Shown here in pieces: positions 1 through 9,804 of a stretch of DNA of 64,000 nucleotides. Numbering within the stretch: the first letter of the stretch is position 1; each line of letters begins with the position of its first letter. Position numbers and translations under genes: made by a program. The notes beneath the pieces are model-generated. The model was not told the DNA's origin, searched no databases, and worked only from the letters and a program-made list of their open reading frames with translations. This DNA is from CAZFBA01 sp964517135 (lineage in GTDB: Bacteria; Cyanobacteriota; Vampirovibrionia; JBFMGH01), in assembly GCA_964517135.1 (NCBI GenBank), contig CAZFBA010000013.1:31490-95489 (forward strand), read 5' to 3'.

Positions 1-112
1 CTTTTGCAGGTCCTTTAAATCAAGTTCGTTAGTTATGAAGGTATTTAAAAACAATAAATAGTCTGAAGTTCTTTTAATTACAAGCATCCTCCTCACAGAA
101 AAGAAGAAAAAG

Positions 113-1423
113 ATGGTCAATTCCCCACAGATGAATACAGTGAATTCATATTATGCGAATATATTGAATCCGGTCAATCAGAATCAGGCTGGGGCAGTAA
201 GTAACGGGGTATTAAACTACGGAAACTATCCAGCACAAAGCAATGACCAGTTTCAGATATCTCAGAATTTTGCTAATCATCAAAAGGCCCAGCAGCTCAA
301 GCATCAGGGTAACGAACACCGGCTGCAGGGTAACTATAAAAAGGCCATTGAATTCTACAAACAATCTTTAGAGCTTAATCCTAACTATACAGATGTTCTT
401 TACAACCTTGGCAGAACCTATAGAGACAACGGACAGGTTGATCAGGCTATTAAAACATTTAAGAAGTTACTTGAAATAGACCCGACTGATTATGAATCAA
501 GAACATTGCTGGGTGAGTTTTTTGAAGATGCAGGCAGTATCGATGCTGCAATGGGAGAGTATCAGAAAGTTTTACAGGTTGAACCCAATTATGATTATGC
601 AAGAAGAAACCTTTACAGTGCCTATGTTAAAAAGATTGCTATAACAGATCCTCAAAGAGCTGATCAAATTGTACAAAAAACAGCAAATGAAAACCTTCAG
701 AAGGCACTCCTGCTTATTCAACAGCAGGGAGACCCGCAAACAACTGTAAATCTTCAGGATTTAATCATCGGCTTTGGATCAACCGAGCAGGTCAATAAAT
801 ATGAAAACCTTGCACAGTATGAACACAGCAACAGGCGTATTTTAATCAGTAATAAGCTTGTTTTTGCTGACCCTGCTGTTATTGCAACTTATCTGGTTCA
901 CGAAGCAGTACACGCAGGAGATAAAGACGCCATCACTTCAATTAGAGAAGAGCAAACCGCTTTCAGAAAGATGACAGAATTCTGGATTAAAACTAATAAT
1001 GGCTTGATAGACCCTGATTTAACTCTTGCAATGAATTTATACAGGCAATCTCCGCAACTTCTTGATGCAAAAGTTGAAGATTTATATACACAAAGAGATC
1101 CTAACATAAGAAAAACATCACCCAACCACGGCGAACCTCCTTTAAGACCTACGATTATAGATAATATTTACAATGGTTTACGGGCGTTCCTCCCGGCAGA
1201 TGGTCTTCATACGAACCCTGCATATTTAAGGAATGACAGTCAATATTATGTACCGGCATATCCGCCTGTACATTATGGGCCATCACCTTTTTATAATCCA
1301 TTTATGCCTGCACCGGCCCCGCAATTTAACTATTACTCAGCAGCAGTTCCTTATACTCCGGAAAATATGCCCGGTTATAGAGTTTTAGAACCCAATCTTT
1401 GTTTAAATAGTCCTGTACGTTAG
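113..1423 (+). CDS. TPR protein with C-terminal HExxH (putative zincin-like) domain
   Basis: This 436-residue protein has three tetratricopeptide repeats at about residues 56-160 (pattern A-x-x-x-Y-x-x-x-L-x-x-x-P), which normally act as a protein-binding scaffold. About 100 residues later it carries HEAVH (residues 263-267), followed by E279/E280. This is the HExxH + downstream E arrangement of gluzincin metalloproteases, so a zinc peptidase-like domain is inferred. The tail (about 360-436) is rich in Pro and Tyr. No signal peptide or membrane segment is visible, so it is probably cytoplasmic. A purine-rich AGAAAAGAAGAAAAAG stretch lies just before the ATG. It converges with the response regulator gene, overlapping by 4 bases. 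The TPR call is firm; the peptidase call is tentative. Confidence 0.8.
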   Translation: MVNSPQMNTVNSYYANILNPVNQNQAGAVSNGVLNYGNYPAQSNDQFQISQNFANHQKAQQLKHQGNEHRLQGNYKKAIEFYKQSLELNPNYTDVLYNLGRTYRDNGQVDQAIKTFKKLLEIDPTDYESRTLLGEFFEDAGSIDAAMGEYQKVLQVEPNYDYARRNLYSAYVKKIAITDPQRADQIVQKTANENLQKALLLIQQQGDPQTTVNLQDLIIGFGSTEQVNKYENLAQYEHSNRRILISNKLVFADPAVIATYLVHEAVHAGDKDAITSIREEQTAFRKMTEFWIKTNNGLIDPDLTLAMNLYRQSPQLLDAKVEDLYTQRDPNIRKTSPNHGEPPLRPTIIDNIYNGLRAFLPADGLHTNPAYLRNDSQYYVPAYPPVHYGPSPFYNPFMPAPAPQFNYYSAAVPYTPENMPGYRVLEPNLCLNSPVR

Positions 1424-2088
1424 TGAACCCAGCCTTCACGCAGGGCTTTAACTACAGCCTGTGTTCTATCATCGACTGAAAGTTTATGTAGAATATTGCC
1501 TACGTGGGTTTTAATGGTATGCTGACTCAGTGAAAGTTCTTTAGCTATTTCATTATTGCTTGATCCGTCGGCCAGAAACTGTAAAATTTGTAGTTCTCTT
1601 TCTGTTAGAGGAGATTTGCTTTTGATTTCTTGCATATCTTCTGAATCATCATTGATAAGGTTTTCTTGAGAGAATTTTTTCAGAACTATTTTAGCTACAG
1701 CAGGATCCAGCCAGGCAGCCCCCTCATAAACAGTTTGTATAACGGAAATAAGTCTGTCAGGGTTGATGTCTTTCAGGCAATAAGCGTCTGCGCCTGCTCC
1801 GAGAGAGCCCGTAATTTCCATTTCACTTCTATGAGAGGTTAAAACAATGACTTTTTTTTCCGGTTCATTTTGTTTTATCAGTTTTGTTGCCTCAATACCG
1901 TCCATATTAGGCAACCCCAGATCCATCAATATGACATCCGGGTTAAGTTTTTGGGCTAGTTCGACACCAACTTCCCCATATTCAGTTTCGCCGATGATTT
2001 CAATTTCCCCTGAATCTTCCAGGGCTGTTTTGAGGCCTATTCTGGTTAGCATATGATCTTCAACGAGAATAACTCTAAGTTTTGTCAT
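1420..2088 (-). CDS. NarL/FixJ-family response regulator
   Basis: The 222-residue protein has an N-terminal receiver domain (about 1-120) with the acidic pair E10/D11, the predicted phospho-acceptor D56 in MDLGLP and the conserved T/K positions (VLTS, CLKD). A LuxR-type helix-turn-helix follows (about 155-215, LTERELQILQFLADGSSNNE). Such proteins bind DNA as dimers once phosphorylated. Its start overlaps the end of the histidine kinase gene by 14 bases, so the two are very likely translated together and form a cognate pair. The adjacent prepilin genes are possible targets, but nothing in the sequence proves that. Confidence 0.95.
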   Translation of the reverse strand: MTKLRVILVEDHMLTRIGLKTALEDSGEIEIIGETEYGEVGVELAQKLNPDVILMDLGLPNMDGIEATKLIKQNEPEKKVIVLTSHRSEMEITGSLGAGADAYCLKDINPDRLISVIQTVYEGAAWLDPAVAKIVLKKFSQENLINDDSEDMQEIKSKSPLTERELQILQFLADGSSNNEIAKELSLSQHTIKTHVGNILHKLSVDDRTQAVVKALREGWVH

Positions 2089-4456
2089 TGCGGGCTACTT
2101 CCAATCCTTTTTTTGATAATGGTATGCTGAAATAAAATGTGCTGCCTTCTTTAATTTTGCTTTCAACCCATATTTTACCACCATGTGCTTCAACAATATA
2201 CTTGGATAAATACAGTCCCAATCCGGTACCAACTTTTCTGAGGGTTTTTCCTCCTCTAAAGTATCTTTGAAATAGTGCTTTTTTATCTTTTTCAGATAAT
2301 CCTGCTCCGTTATCTTTTATGCTGACAATTAAAAAATCTCCTTCAGGTTTTAGATTAAACTCTATCAGGCCTTTTTCAGAGGTATGAATGATAGCATTAC
2401 TTAGCAGGTTGATTAAGACTCGTTTGAGTTCCTGTTTATCTCCTGTCACCATCCATGGTTCAGGTGTTTCTTCAAATATTATATTGTGATTCTTATCTTC
2501 TGCAAGAGAGATTAACTCGTTAATGCTCTCCTTTATAAGTTTGTTCATATTAATTTCACGTTTAACAAGGGTTTGTTTGCCTGATTCATAGCTATAAGTA
2601 TCAAGAAGGGTATTTACCATACGCAGCAGGTCTTTGTTGCTATTAATAAGCTGTTCCACTATATATTTTTGTTTTTCATCCAGTTCACCATAAGAGCCTT
2701 TAAGTAAGTATTCAAGTGTGTGGACCCCTGCAAGAAGTGGAACACGCAAATCATGAGTGAGAGTTGCGATAAAATTTTCTCTAAGTTCTTCTGTCTCTTT
2801 TCTTTCGGTTATATCTCTTAAGATAAGTACGTAACTGATAATATTATCTTCCACTATAATTGGTGAATAGCTTATTTCCAGGTCAATATCAGCAATTTTA
2901 GCAGATTGATAATAACGATTCATTCTGGTTATATCATCAATATTTTTGATAGTCAGGTTATTATCAGGTTTAGCAGTTCCTGTATTGTAGTTTATGATTT
3001 CGTAATAGTATTTACCGGTAATATTTTCTTCTTTTTCGTTTATCCATTTACATATCAAAGGATTAACAGATGTAATTTTTCTGTCTTTATCCAGTGTCAT
3101 AATGCCATCAGCTGAAAAGTTAAATATTGATTCAAGTTTAGTTTTCTGGTCAAGCAAAATCCTGTTGTATTCAAGTATTTCATTTTTTCTAGAATCCAGA
3201 GCTTGTGCCATTTCATTAATAGAAAGAGCCAGTTCACCTAGTTCGTCTTCCCGTGGTATTTCAAGTGTAAAATGCATATTGCCAGATTGAATACTTTTTA
3301 CAGCTTCGATCATTCTTGAAATAGGTGTAGTGATGTTTTTAGCAAAAAGAAAAGCCAGAATAAGCCCTCCAGCAGCTACCAGCAGTGATACATGTAACAT
3401 TAAAAGGCTATTTTTTGCTTTTAATGATCTGAATATATCTTCTTTCAGCCCTACTATCATAAGGGCAACAGTATCACCATTAAAGTTTTTTATAGGTTCT
3501 GAAGCTACCCTGAACCATTGGTTATTAATAAACTGTTCTCCTCTATAGCTTTGCTCTGATATAATTTTTTTAGTTTTGGATAATTCAAGGCTGCTAACAT
3601 CAAAAGGTATGTTAGTATTGGTTGAAATTAGCGTATTAGAAAGAACAATATTAACAGGCACATCAGGAATATCTTTTAATATGTATGATAGATCTTCATT
3701 AGAATTGATGAAGCTACCCACAACAAGATATCCCAGAAGTTTTATGTCTGAGTGACTTTCTTTTTCAGTAGTTTCAGCTTGTTTTTCTTCTGTATTATTA
3801 TCAGGTGTATTTAATTCTTGAAGTGTTTCTTCGATCTTTTTTTCAATAACAGGTATAACGACCATTTGTGACAGTAATCCGAAATTATCAGTATTTTGAT
3901 TTTCAAATTCTTTTTTTAACACCAGTTTATTGTTCAAGCCAAGAAATTTAATCTGGTTTTTGCATAGAACTTCTGTTCCAAAAGGCTGATTGCCTCTGGA
4001 TGCCATTGTAAACATATTGTCAATACTTGATCTAAAGTCTTCAACGGGGTAAAGAATCAATACTTTATTGTTAACAAGAGAAATAATTCTATCAGATTCT
4101 CTTAGTTCAATATTATTGCCTGTTTTATAGAGCACAATATAATCAAGATTGTTAGCCTGTTTTATTTTTTCAAGAACTTTTTCAACTTTATTTAAATTCT
4201 TTTCTTTAAGCATTAATGTTAGTTCATTAAAGCTATCAGTATTTTTAATGTTTTTATAATTTGTAAAAACCTTTTGATATAAGGCTTGAAGAGATTCAAG
4301 TTTTGTCAGAAGCTCTTGTTCTGACTTTTCATTTAACCCTGAATTAATGATAAACGTTGATGTAAGTGCCAGTATAGCAAGAGGTAAAATTGTTACAAAC
4401 AGAAAATAAAGCAAAATACGTGTATTAATGTTTATGTGTATTTTCTTTCTGGCCAT
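2075..4456 (-). CDS. Membrane sensor histidine kinase (sensor-HAMP-PAS-HisKA-HATPase)
   Basis: This 793-residue kinase has a transmembrane helix near the N-terminus (about 13-37), a large extracytoplasmic sensor region (about 40-350), a second helix (about 351-371) and a HAMP linker (about 372-425). A PAS domain (about 440-550) and HisKA follow, with H568 in the motif LTHDLRVP. The HATPase domain has an N box (LINLLSNAI), DNGAG and GTGLGL. The sensor may be a double-Cache fold, but I cannot establish that by eye. An internal stretch (about 205-236) is rich in Glu/Thr and likely a loop. It should phosphorylate the overlapping NarL-type regulator downstream. All catalytic motifs look intact. 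Confidence 0.95.
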   Translation of the reverse strand: MARKKIHININTRILLYFLFVTILPLAILALTSTFIINSGLNEKSEQELLTKLESLQALYQKVFTNYKNIKNTDSFNELTLMLKEKNLNKVEKVLEKIKQANNLDYIVLYKTGNNIELRESDRIISLVNNKVLILYPVEDFRSSIDNMFTMASRGNQPFGTEVLCKNQIKFLGLNNKLVLKKEFENQNTDNFGLLSQMVVIPVIEKKIEETLQELNTPDNNTEEKQAETTEKESHSDIKLLGYLVVGSFINSNEDLSYILKDIPDVPVNIVLSNTLISTNTNIPFDVSSLELSKTKKIISEQSYRGEQFINNQWFRVASEPIKNFNGDTVALMIVGLKEDIFRSLKAKNSLLMLHVSLLVAAGGLILAFLFAKNITTPISRMIEAVKSIQSGNMHFTLEIPREDELGELALSINEMAQALDSRKNEILEYNRILLDQKTKLESIFNFSADGIMTLDKDRKITSVNPLICKWINEKEENITGKYYYEIINYNTGTAKPDNNLTIKNIDDITRMNRYYQSAKIADIDLEISYSPIIVEDNIISYVLILRDITERKETEELRENFIATLTHDLRVPLLAGVHTLEYLLKGSYGELDEKQKYIVEQLINSNKDLLRMVNTLLDTYSYESGKQTLVKREINMNKLIKESINELISLAEDKNHNIIFEETPEPWMVTGDKQELKRVLINLLSNAIIHTSEKGLIEFNLKPEGDFLIVSIKDNGAGLSEKDKKALFQRYFRGGKTLRKVGTGLGLYLSKYIVEAHGGKIWVESKIKEGSTFYFSIPLSKKGLEVARNDKT

Positions 4457-4686
4457 TTACGATATATAAATCCTGAATAACTTTATACTAAAAGGGTTTC
4501 AATAATCCACTATTTTTATAAAACCTTAAAATGGTTAAAAACATAAGAAATTGAATCCCTTTGCAGGAATATTATAAATATTATATAAAAATAAATAAAG
4601 CTTTTATTCTACCCGGATTAGCTTTTAAGCATCATCAAAGGGCACAATGAATATTGTACCCCTGGTTAATCATATATAAGGAACAT

Positions 4687-5508
4687 TTAGAAGAATTTTA
4701 AGCTTGTATTCAGGTCAAATGTTAGTCTGGGTGCAATTAAATTTGCTTTGCCAAAGGCTTTATCATATTTATCCATATATCCAGTTGCTGTAAGTGTAAG
4801 GTTGTTGAGGCTTACTGTTTTAACGAAGAATGTACAGTTTGCTGTACCGCTGGTAGCAGATGGATTATATTCTCTGCTATAAGTAACTTCAAATTCTCCG
4901 TTCATTGTAAAGTCTTCTGAAGAAGCATTAAGAGGATTATACACTTTATTAGGTGAGGTAACAGAAGATATTGTCCCGCCATAAGTTGGCATTGAATACG
5001 GGCAGTTTGTAGATGTTGTATCTTTTGGCCAGATGTCAGAGGGTTCGTTATTATCTGTAAAAGGGGTGTTTTCCAATCGAACAAGATAAGTAGAACCAGC
5101 ACTGGTTACAAACTGATATCTGATTGTTTGAAGAGTAACCACAGGGGAAGCCGGGTTATGATTATAGCTTATTTGCCTGAGTATATTGAGTGTATCTCCA
5201 TCACGGGCTGTTAGTGGCTGCGTATTTGGATGAGCTCCTCCGCAGGCCTGTTGAACGAAGTATTGTTGATATGTTGAAGGTCCGCCACCGGAATCACTCA
5301 ACCATACTGCCAGTGCAGATCTCATATCATGTCTTAGATCATCCTGTATCTGGTTAAAAACATGATCCTGATAACCTAGAGTCTGCTGGGTTCTGTTAAA
5401 ATCAATTGCTTTTATTGATAGGTTGGTTACACCAATACTAACAATAGTGAATATACCCATGACAATTAAGATTTCAAGTAGTGATACACCTTTTGATTTT
5501 GTAGCCAT
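4687..5508 (-). CDS. Type IV prepilin-like (PilW/minor pseudopilin) protein
   Basis: This 273-residue protein starts with a class III (prepilin) leader: MATKSKG followed by VSLLEILIVMGIF, with Glu at +5 of the mature protein and an 18-20 residue hydrophobic helix. Prepilin peptidase would cut after Gly7. The long C-terminal region (about 30-273), rich in Thr/Asn/Ser with a few cysteines, would form the surface-exposed beta domain. The length fits minor pilins/pseudopilins of the PilW/GspJ sort rather than a major pilin. It lies 18 bases downstream of a second prepilin gene in the same direction, so they form an operon. The ATG is preceded by GGAGGT. Confidence 0.85.
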   Translation of the reverse strand: MATKSKGVSLLEILIVMGIFTIVSIGVTNLSIKAIDFNRTQQTLGYQDHVFNQIQDDLRHDMRSALAVWLSDSGGGPSTYQQYFVQQACGGAHPNTQPLTARDGDTLNILRQISYNHNPASPVVTLQTIRYQFVTSAGSTYLVRLENTPFTDNNEPSDIWPKDTTSTNCPYSMPTYGGTISSVTSPNKVYNPLNASSEDFTMNGEFEVTYSREYNPSATSGTANCTFFVKTVSLNNLTLTATGYMDKYDKAFGKANLIAPRLTFDLNTSLKFF

Positions 5509-5526
5509 TATATTACCTCCGGCTGG

Positions 5527-5970
5527 TTACATTCGTTCCAGGTCACCTGAACCGTTTACCTGATACCTCGTAAAATTCGTTATAGCTGTAATATGGACAG
5601 TTCCATTGTTTTGTAATGTTAGCGTTGCTGTTCTCTGGTTACCTCCCTGAGATTGAATAGTTACACCTACAGTATTGAGACCTGTTGCAGCTACAGCAAC
5701 CTCTGAACCAAAGGCACCCTGTGTTAAACTAATAACGTCATTCAAGTTTGTACCTGCAGCCCCGGGATCTCTAAGGCTGGCATACGGAAGACCTCTGTTT
5801 AAAGCTGCTGTTAGAGACATCTCAATATCAGATGCTATTGACCGTACTGTTTCTGCATCGGCGTCTTCGTTAAGAGCGAAGAACCTGGGGGCAGCTAGGC
5901 CGGCAAGAATACCTAATATGACTAATACTAATGCAACTTCTAATAATGTTACGCCTTTTTCTTTTCTCAT
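5527..5970 (-). CDS. Type IV prepilin-like protein (short leader)
   Basis: The protein begins MRKEKG followed by VTLLEVALVLVILGILAG, a textbook prepilin leader with Glu+5, and would mature to about 141 residues. I chose the ATG at 5970 over the upstream ATGs (up to 6021) because AGAGGA lies about 10 bases before it and because the short basic leader is what prepilin peptidase expects. The soluble part has a Ser/Thr/Gly-rich beta pattern. It is the first gene of a two-gene prepilin operon. It could be a minor pilin or a pseudopilin of a secretion/competence apparatus; the assembly ATPase and peptidase genes are not in this window. Confidence 0.85.
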   Translation of the reverse strand: MRKEKGVTLLEVALVLVILGILAGLAAPRFFALNEDADAETVRSIASDIEMSLTAALNRGLPYASLRDPGAAGTNLNDVISLTQGAFGSEVAVAATGLNTVGVTIQSQGGNQRTATLTLQNNGTVHITAITNFTRYQVNGSGDLERM

Positions 5971-6308
5971 AATGGTTTTAGTCCTCTTCATTCGGTTAGA
6001 TGATTGATCTAAAACTCCCACTATTACTTATTTTCGGTTTGTTCTTGCAAAACTTTAAGGACTTTTTTCATTTCTTATTAAATTTAACCTTGTTTTTGTT
6101 GATTTTAAATAAATCAGACTTATATTATCTGTTTTTCTGATAACTTCTAATGTAGTTATTCTATTCAATTCAGTTCACCTCTACTGTATAATATATTACT
6201 TTTTTGAAATTAATTTCTACTGTTTTTAACTGAGGGATTTTTAAATACATTTTGTTTAAAATATATTAAGTTACTTTTTTTTCAAATATCATTAATTAAT
6301 TCTCGCTG

Positions 6309-8048
6309 ATGAATAAATTCTTTAAACCTTCAATACAAAACAAAATGCTTATTGCTATTCTACCTTTGCTCTTTATTCAGGTAGTTATTGTTGGTGGCAT
6401 AACCCTTTTCTTTGCCCTGCAAGAGTTTAATGCTAATGTTAACCAGTTTTTACAACAACGGGAAAACGATATACTTACAATATCAGAAAACCCTGACATT
6501 TTAAATTATCTTCAAAATATACACTATGAGCTTGAAGATGAAGCTGTTATCTATAAAAACAATCTGGAAGACCTTTTTGAGAAACTGGTAAAGCGCTCAG
6601 AACCTGATCAAGAATCTATCTATAAAAAAATTGTTTTTATTGATAGCCAGGGAAAAGAAATCGCCAAAAAAGATAACGAAAATCAGCTAACCATATATAA
6701 AAATGTTACCAGTGAAGATTATTTTAATAAAGCAAAAGAACTTGAAGAAAACAAAATCATCAAAGAAAAAGTATCAAAAGATTTAATGCTTATTTATTCA
6801 CCTCTATATCTTGATAAAGATGGTAATGGCGAAACAGAATTTAGTGGTGTTCTTCTTATTAAATCAATATATCCGCTTGATGAATTTAAAAAAGCAACTA
6901 TAATAAGTAGTTTGCTGACAGCTATTCTTGTTATTATAGGTATAGCTATACTTTACTCAACAATCAGAGTAGTAAAGAAGCTTGTTGAGCCTATTCATGA
7001 GCTTGTTGATGCAACAAACTCATTATCAATGGGAAATCTCAATGTCAGGGCTCACATTGAATCAAGAGATGAAATAGGACAACTCGCAGATTCATTCAAC
7101 CGCATGGCAGACGATCTCAAGACAAATATTAACGAACTCGAAGAATACAAAAATGAACTGGAAATTAAAGTTGCACAGCGTACTAATGAACTGGAAAAAA
7201 GCAATCAGGATCTTTCAGAAGCTTATAAAGAACTTAAATCTACTCAGGCACAACTGATTCATTCAGAAAAAATGGCTTCTTTAGGTCAGCTTGTTGCTGG
7301 AGTGGCCCACGAACTCAATAATCCTATTAACTTTATCTATGGAAATATGCCCCACCTCAAAAATTATATAGGAGATATCAAGGCTGTTCTCAACAGGTTC
7401 GAGCAATCAAGCATAGATACAACCGATAAAGACCAAATAGAAAAACTTAAAAAAGATGTCAACTGGGAATTTATTTTGCCAGACCTTGATGTAATGATAA
7501 AAGATTGCCATAATGGTGCCCAGCGTGCAAAAGACATTGTGCAGGATCTCAAAAACTTCTCAAGACTGGGCGAAGCTGAATTCAAATATGCTGATATACA
7601 TTTCGGTATAGATAGTACCCTGAACCTTCTTGCTAACTATTTCAAAAACAAAATCAAAATCGAAAAAGACTATGCAGACTTCGGCAAGATAGAATGTTAC
7701 CCTGAACAGCTTAATCAGGTATTCATGAACCTGCTTTCAAATGCTGCTCAGGCAATGCCAAAAGAAAAAATTGAATCCGGCGAAGCTACAATCTGGATCA
7801 CTACACGAATATACAATAACAGCCTCCAGATAACCATCGAAGATAACGCCACAGGCATACCAGAAGAAGACCTCAAAAAGGTTTTTGATCCATTCTATAC
7901 CACAAAACCCGTCGGAGAAGGCACAGGACTGGGCTTAAGCATCACATACGGCATTATAGAAAAACACGGCGGCTCAATCAATGTGGAAAGTCAGACCGGC
8001 AAGGGAACCAGGTTTATTATAGAGTTACCTGTTAAACAACAAACTTAA
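6309..8048 (+). CDS. Membrane sensor histidine kinase (HAMP, coiled coil, HisKA, HATPase)
   Basis: This 579-residue kinase has a transmembrane helix at about 13-36, an extracytoplasmic sensor region of about 160 residues, a second helix at about 198-217, a HAMP domain to about 270 and a charged coiled coil (about 270-315). HisKA carries H334 in VAGVAHELNNP and the HATPase domain carries NLLSNAAQAM and GTGLGLS. The usual DNGxG box reads DNATG, so the first glycine is replaced by alanine. The gene lies about 155 bases upstream of a receiver-kinase hybrid in the same direction, and the two may share a phosphorelay. No RBS of consensus type is obvious before the ATG. Confidence 0.93.
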   Translation: MNKFFKPSIQNKMLIAILPLLFIQVVIVGGITLFFALQEFNANVNQFLQQRENDILTISENPDILNYLQNIHYELEDEAVIYKNNLEDLFEKLVKRSEPDQESIYKKIVFIDSQGKEIAKKDNENQLTIYKNVTSEDYFNKAKELEENKIIKEKVSKDLMLIYSPLYLDKDGNGETEFSGVLLIKSIYPLDEFKKATIISSLLTAILVIIGIAILYSTIRVVKKLVEPIHELVDATNSLSMGNLNVRAHIESRDEIGQLADSFNRMADDLKTNINELEEYKNELEIKVAQRTNELEKSNQDLSEAYKELKSTQAQLIHSEKMASLGQLVAGVAHELNNPINFIYGNMPHLKNYIGDIKAVLNRFEQSSIDTTDKDQIEKLKKDVNWEFILPDLDVMIKDCHNGAQRAKDIVQDLKNFSRLGEAEFKYADIHFGIDSTLNLLANYFKNKIKIEKDYADFGKIECYPEQLNQVFMNLLSNAAQAMPKEKIESGEATIWITTRIYNNSLQITIEDNATGIPEEDLKKVFDPFYTTKPVGEGTGLGLSITYGIIEKHGGSINVESQTGKGTRFIIELPVKQQT

Positions 8049-8203
8049 ACCTGCCATACAACTTATTATGCACAAATACTCAGACAAAACCTGAAAACAA
8101 TTTAATTTTTTCTGGCTTATAGTAAAATTTTATATTAACAGGGATATTGATTTTAATCATAACCGACTGAAAGCATTCTAAAAAGACATAACTGGGATAT
8201 AAC

Positions 8204-9316
8204 ATGGCTAAATATAAGATATTAATTGTTGATGACGAAGAAGAAAACCTGAATCTACTCAGAAGAACCTTTATTAGAGACTATCAGGTTCTTACTGCAT
8301 CAAACGCCAGAGATGCTTTAAAAATGCTTGACGACAACCCTGAGGTATGCCTGATTATTTCAGATCAGCGTATGGCAGGGATGACCGGTACAGAGCTTTT
8401 TAAGGAAGTAGTAGATAAAAATCTTGATTTAATAAAGATTTTACTCACTGCCTATACGGATGTTGAAGCTCTTGTCGATGCAATCAATACTGGAAGGGTT
8501 TATAAATACATCACAAAGCCCTGGGACCCTGAAGAATTTAAAATTACTGTAAGAAGAGCTATTGAAGTCTATGAACTCACACAGGAAAATAAACAACTGC
8601 TAAAAGATCTGGCCCGAAAAAATGCTGAATTAAAGAAAATGAAAGACTATACAGATGAACGTGTAGAAGAAGAACGACTGAGAATCTCAAGAGAACTTCA
8701 TGACGATATCTGTCAGTCACTGGCCAGCCTTAATTTAAGTATGGAAATAGCCCTCAGATACTTGAAACCCGGCATTGATCAGGATAACGTTGACCAGATT
8801 AAAGACAATATGCTGACTATGAGAGAACAGATTAAATCCACATCTCAGAGAGTCAGAAGAATTAGCATGGATCTAAGACCCGCTGAACTAGACAGTCTTG
8901 GCTTTGTGCCTACCATTGAACAGTTTATTAATAGATATAAAAAATATGAAGATACCCCTGAAGTAGATTTAATAGTTGAAGGCAGCATCGTCAGCCTTCC
9001 TCAAAAGCTTGAACTGGCAATGTTTAGACTTGTTCAAGAATGCCTGAACAACATCAAAAAACACGCTCAAGCAAGCCTTGTAACCATTAAACTAAATTTT
9101 ATGGATGAAACCCTTAAAATTATTGTAACAGATAATGGAAAAGGGTTTGAGATACCTGATAACTTCAATCAACTGCTTCAAGATGGTCACCTAGGACTTA
9201 TAGGAATGCAGGAAAGAGTATCTCAATTTAACGGAATACTCAATATTACTTCTTCTTCTGGCCATGGCACAACCATAGATGTATCTGTCAGAAGCACAGG
9301 AGGAACATTTGAATAA
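8204..9316 (+). CDS. Receiver domain fused to HisKA_3-type histidine kinase
   Basis: The 370-residue protein starts with a receiver domain (about 4-120; D10/D11, D54 in SDQRM, LTAYTD, KPWDP) followed by a linker. Next comes a NarX-type dimerisation/phospho-acceptor helix (about 155-225) with H166 in RELHDD, then a HATPase domain ending in GLIGMQERV and GHGT. There is no membrane segment. Proteins of this REC-kinase order are soluble relays: an upstream kinase would phosphorylate D54 and thereby control autophosphorylation at H166. The obvious donor is the membrane kinase just upstream; its own NarL-type partner could be the regulator at 1420-2088. The partner assignment is inference. Confidence 0.92.
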   Translation: MAKYKILIVDDEEENLNLLRRTFIRDYQVLTASNARDALKMLDDNPEVCLIISDQRMAGMTGTELFKEVVDKNLDLIKILLTAYTDVEALVDAINTGRVYKYITKPWDPEEFKITVRRAIEVYELTQENKQLLKDLARKNAELKKMKDYTDERVEEERLRISRELHDDICQSLASLNLSMEIALRYLKPGIDQDNVDQIKDNMLTMREQIKSTSQRVRRISMDLRPAELDSLGFVPTIEQFINRYKKYEDTPEVDLIVEGSIVSLPQKLELAMFRLVQECLNNIKKHAQASLVTIKLNFMDETLKIIVTDNGKGFEIPDNFNQLLQDGHLGLIGMQERVSQFNGILNITSSSGHGTTIDVSVRSTGGTFE

Positions 9317-9357
9317 TAAAGACCAAAGATTTTAATTATTAACTCTTTAATGCTTCT

Positions 9358-9397
9358 ATTGAGATCTCTGAATAATTTAAAAGTTCACAGATTCAAG
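9358..9397 (+). repeat. Dispersed repeat family B, copy 1
   Basis: A 40-base stretch beginning ATTGAGATCTCTGAATAA and ending CACAGATTCAAG recurs almost exactly at 40264-40303 and, more diverged, at 63845-63884. The copy contains the palindrome GAGATCTC. In copies 1 and 2, AGATTC near its end can pair with GAATCT found 20-70 bases further on, so the element may fold as a hairpin. It sits downstream of the receiver-kinase gene. The function is unknown. Confidence 0.75.
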
Positions 9398-9804
9398 TCC
9401 CTGTTTTTGCTGGAATCTATAATTTCTTAATTAATCAGAGATTCCTATTATTTATCTATCAAATATTCTTGAGAATTTAAAAACTGGTTTCACTATTAAA
9501 ATCTGCTGCCTGCGTTCCTAAAAGGTTAAGAAAGCTAACAATATGTATAGTTTTGTAATATTAATTATTATAAATCTTTTTGATTGTTTTTATACAGATA
9601 GGATTTATTAAATATATCTAAATTATTACAAAAATATATACTTCTAAGTAATTATACTTAGGCACTGGTACATGATACTCATTTAATTATGGCAATAAAT
9701 AATTTAACATTTAAATATGGAAAGTTTATTATAATCCCCTAATGAAGCCTTAAATTTTCCAGAGCAATTGTTATTCATTTATTGATTTCCAGGAGGAGGA
9801 ATTT
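9398..9804. other. Intergenic region before the NPF-repeat protein gene
   Basis: About 400 very A+T-rich bases with no convincing open frame on either strand. A TATAAT hexamer at 9730-9735 is a possible -10 box for the following gene, but no well-spaced -35 box accompanies it. An exceptionally strong ribosome binding site (AGGAGGAGGA) closes the region. Confidence 0.5.

Noticed and set aside
9380..9420. tRNA-like TTCAAGTCC sequence
   Set aside because: The acceptor and anticodon stems cannot be formed around it and the same sequence occurs in family B repeats.
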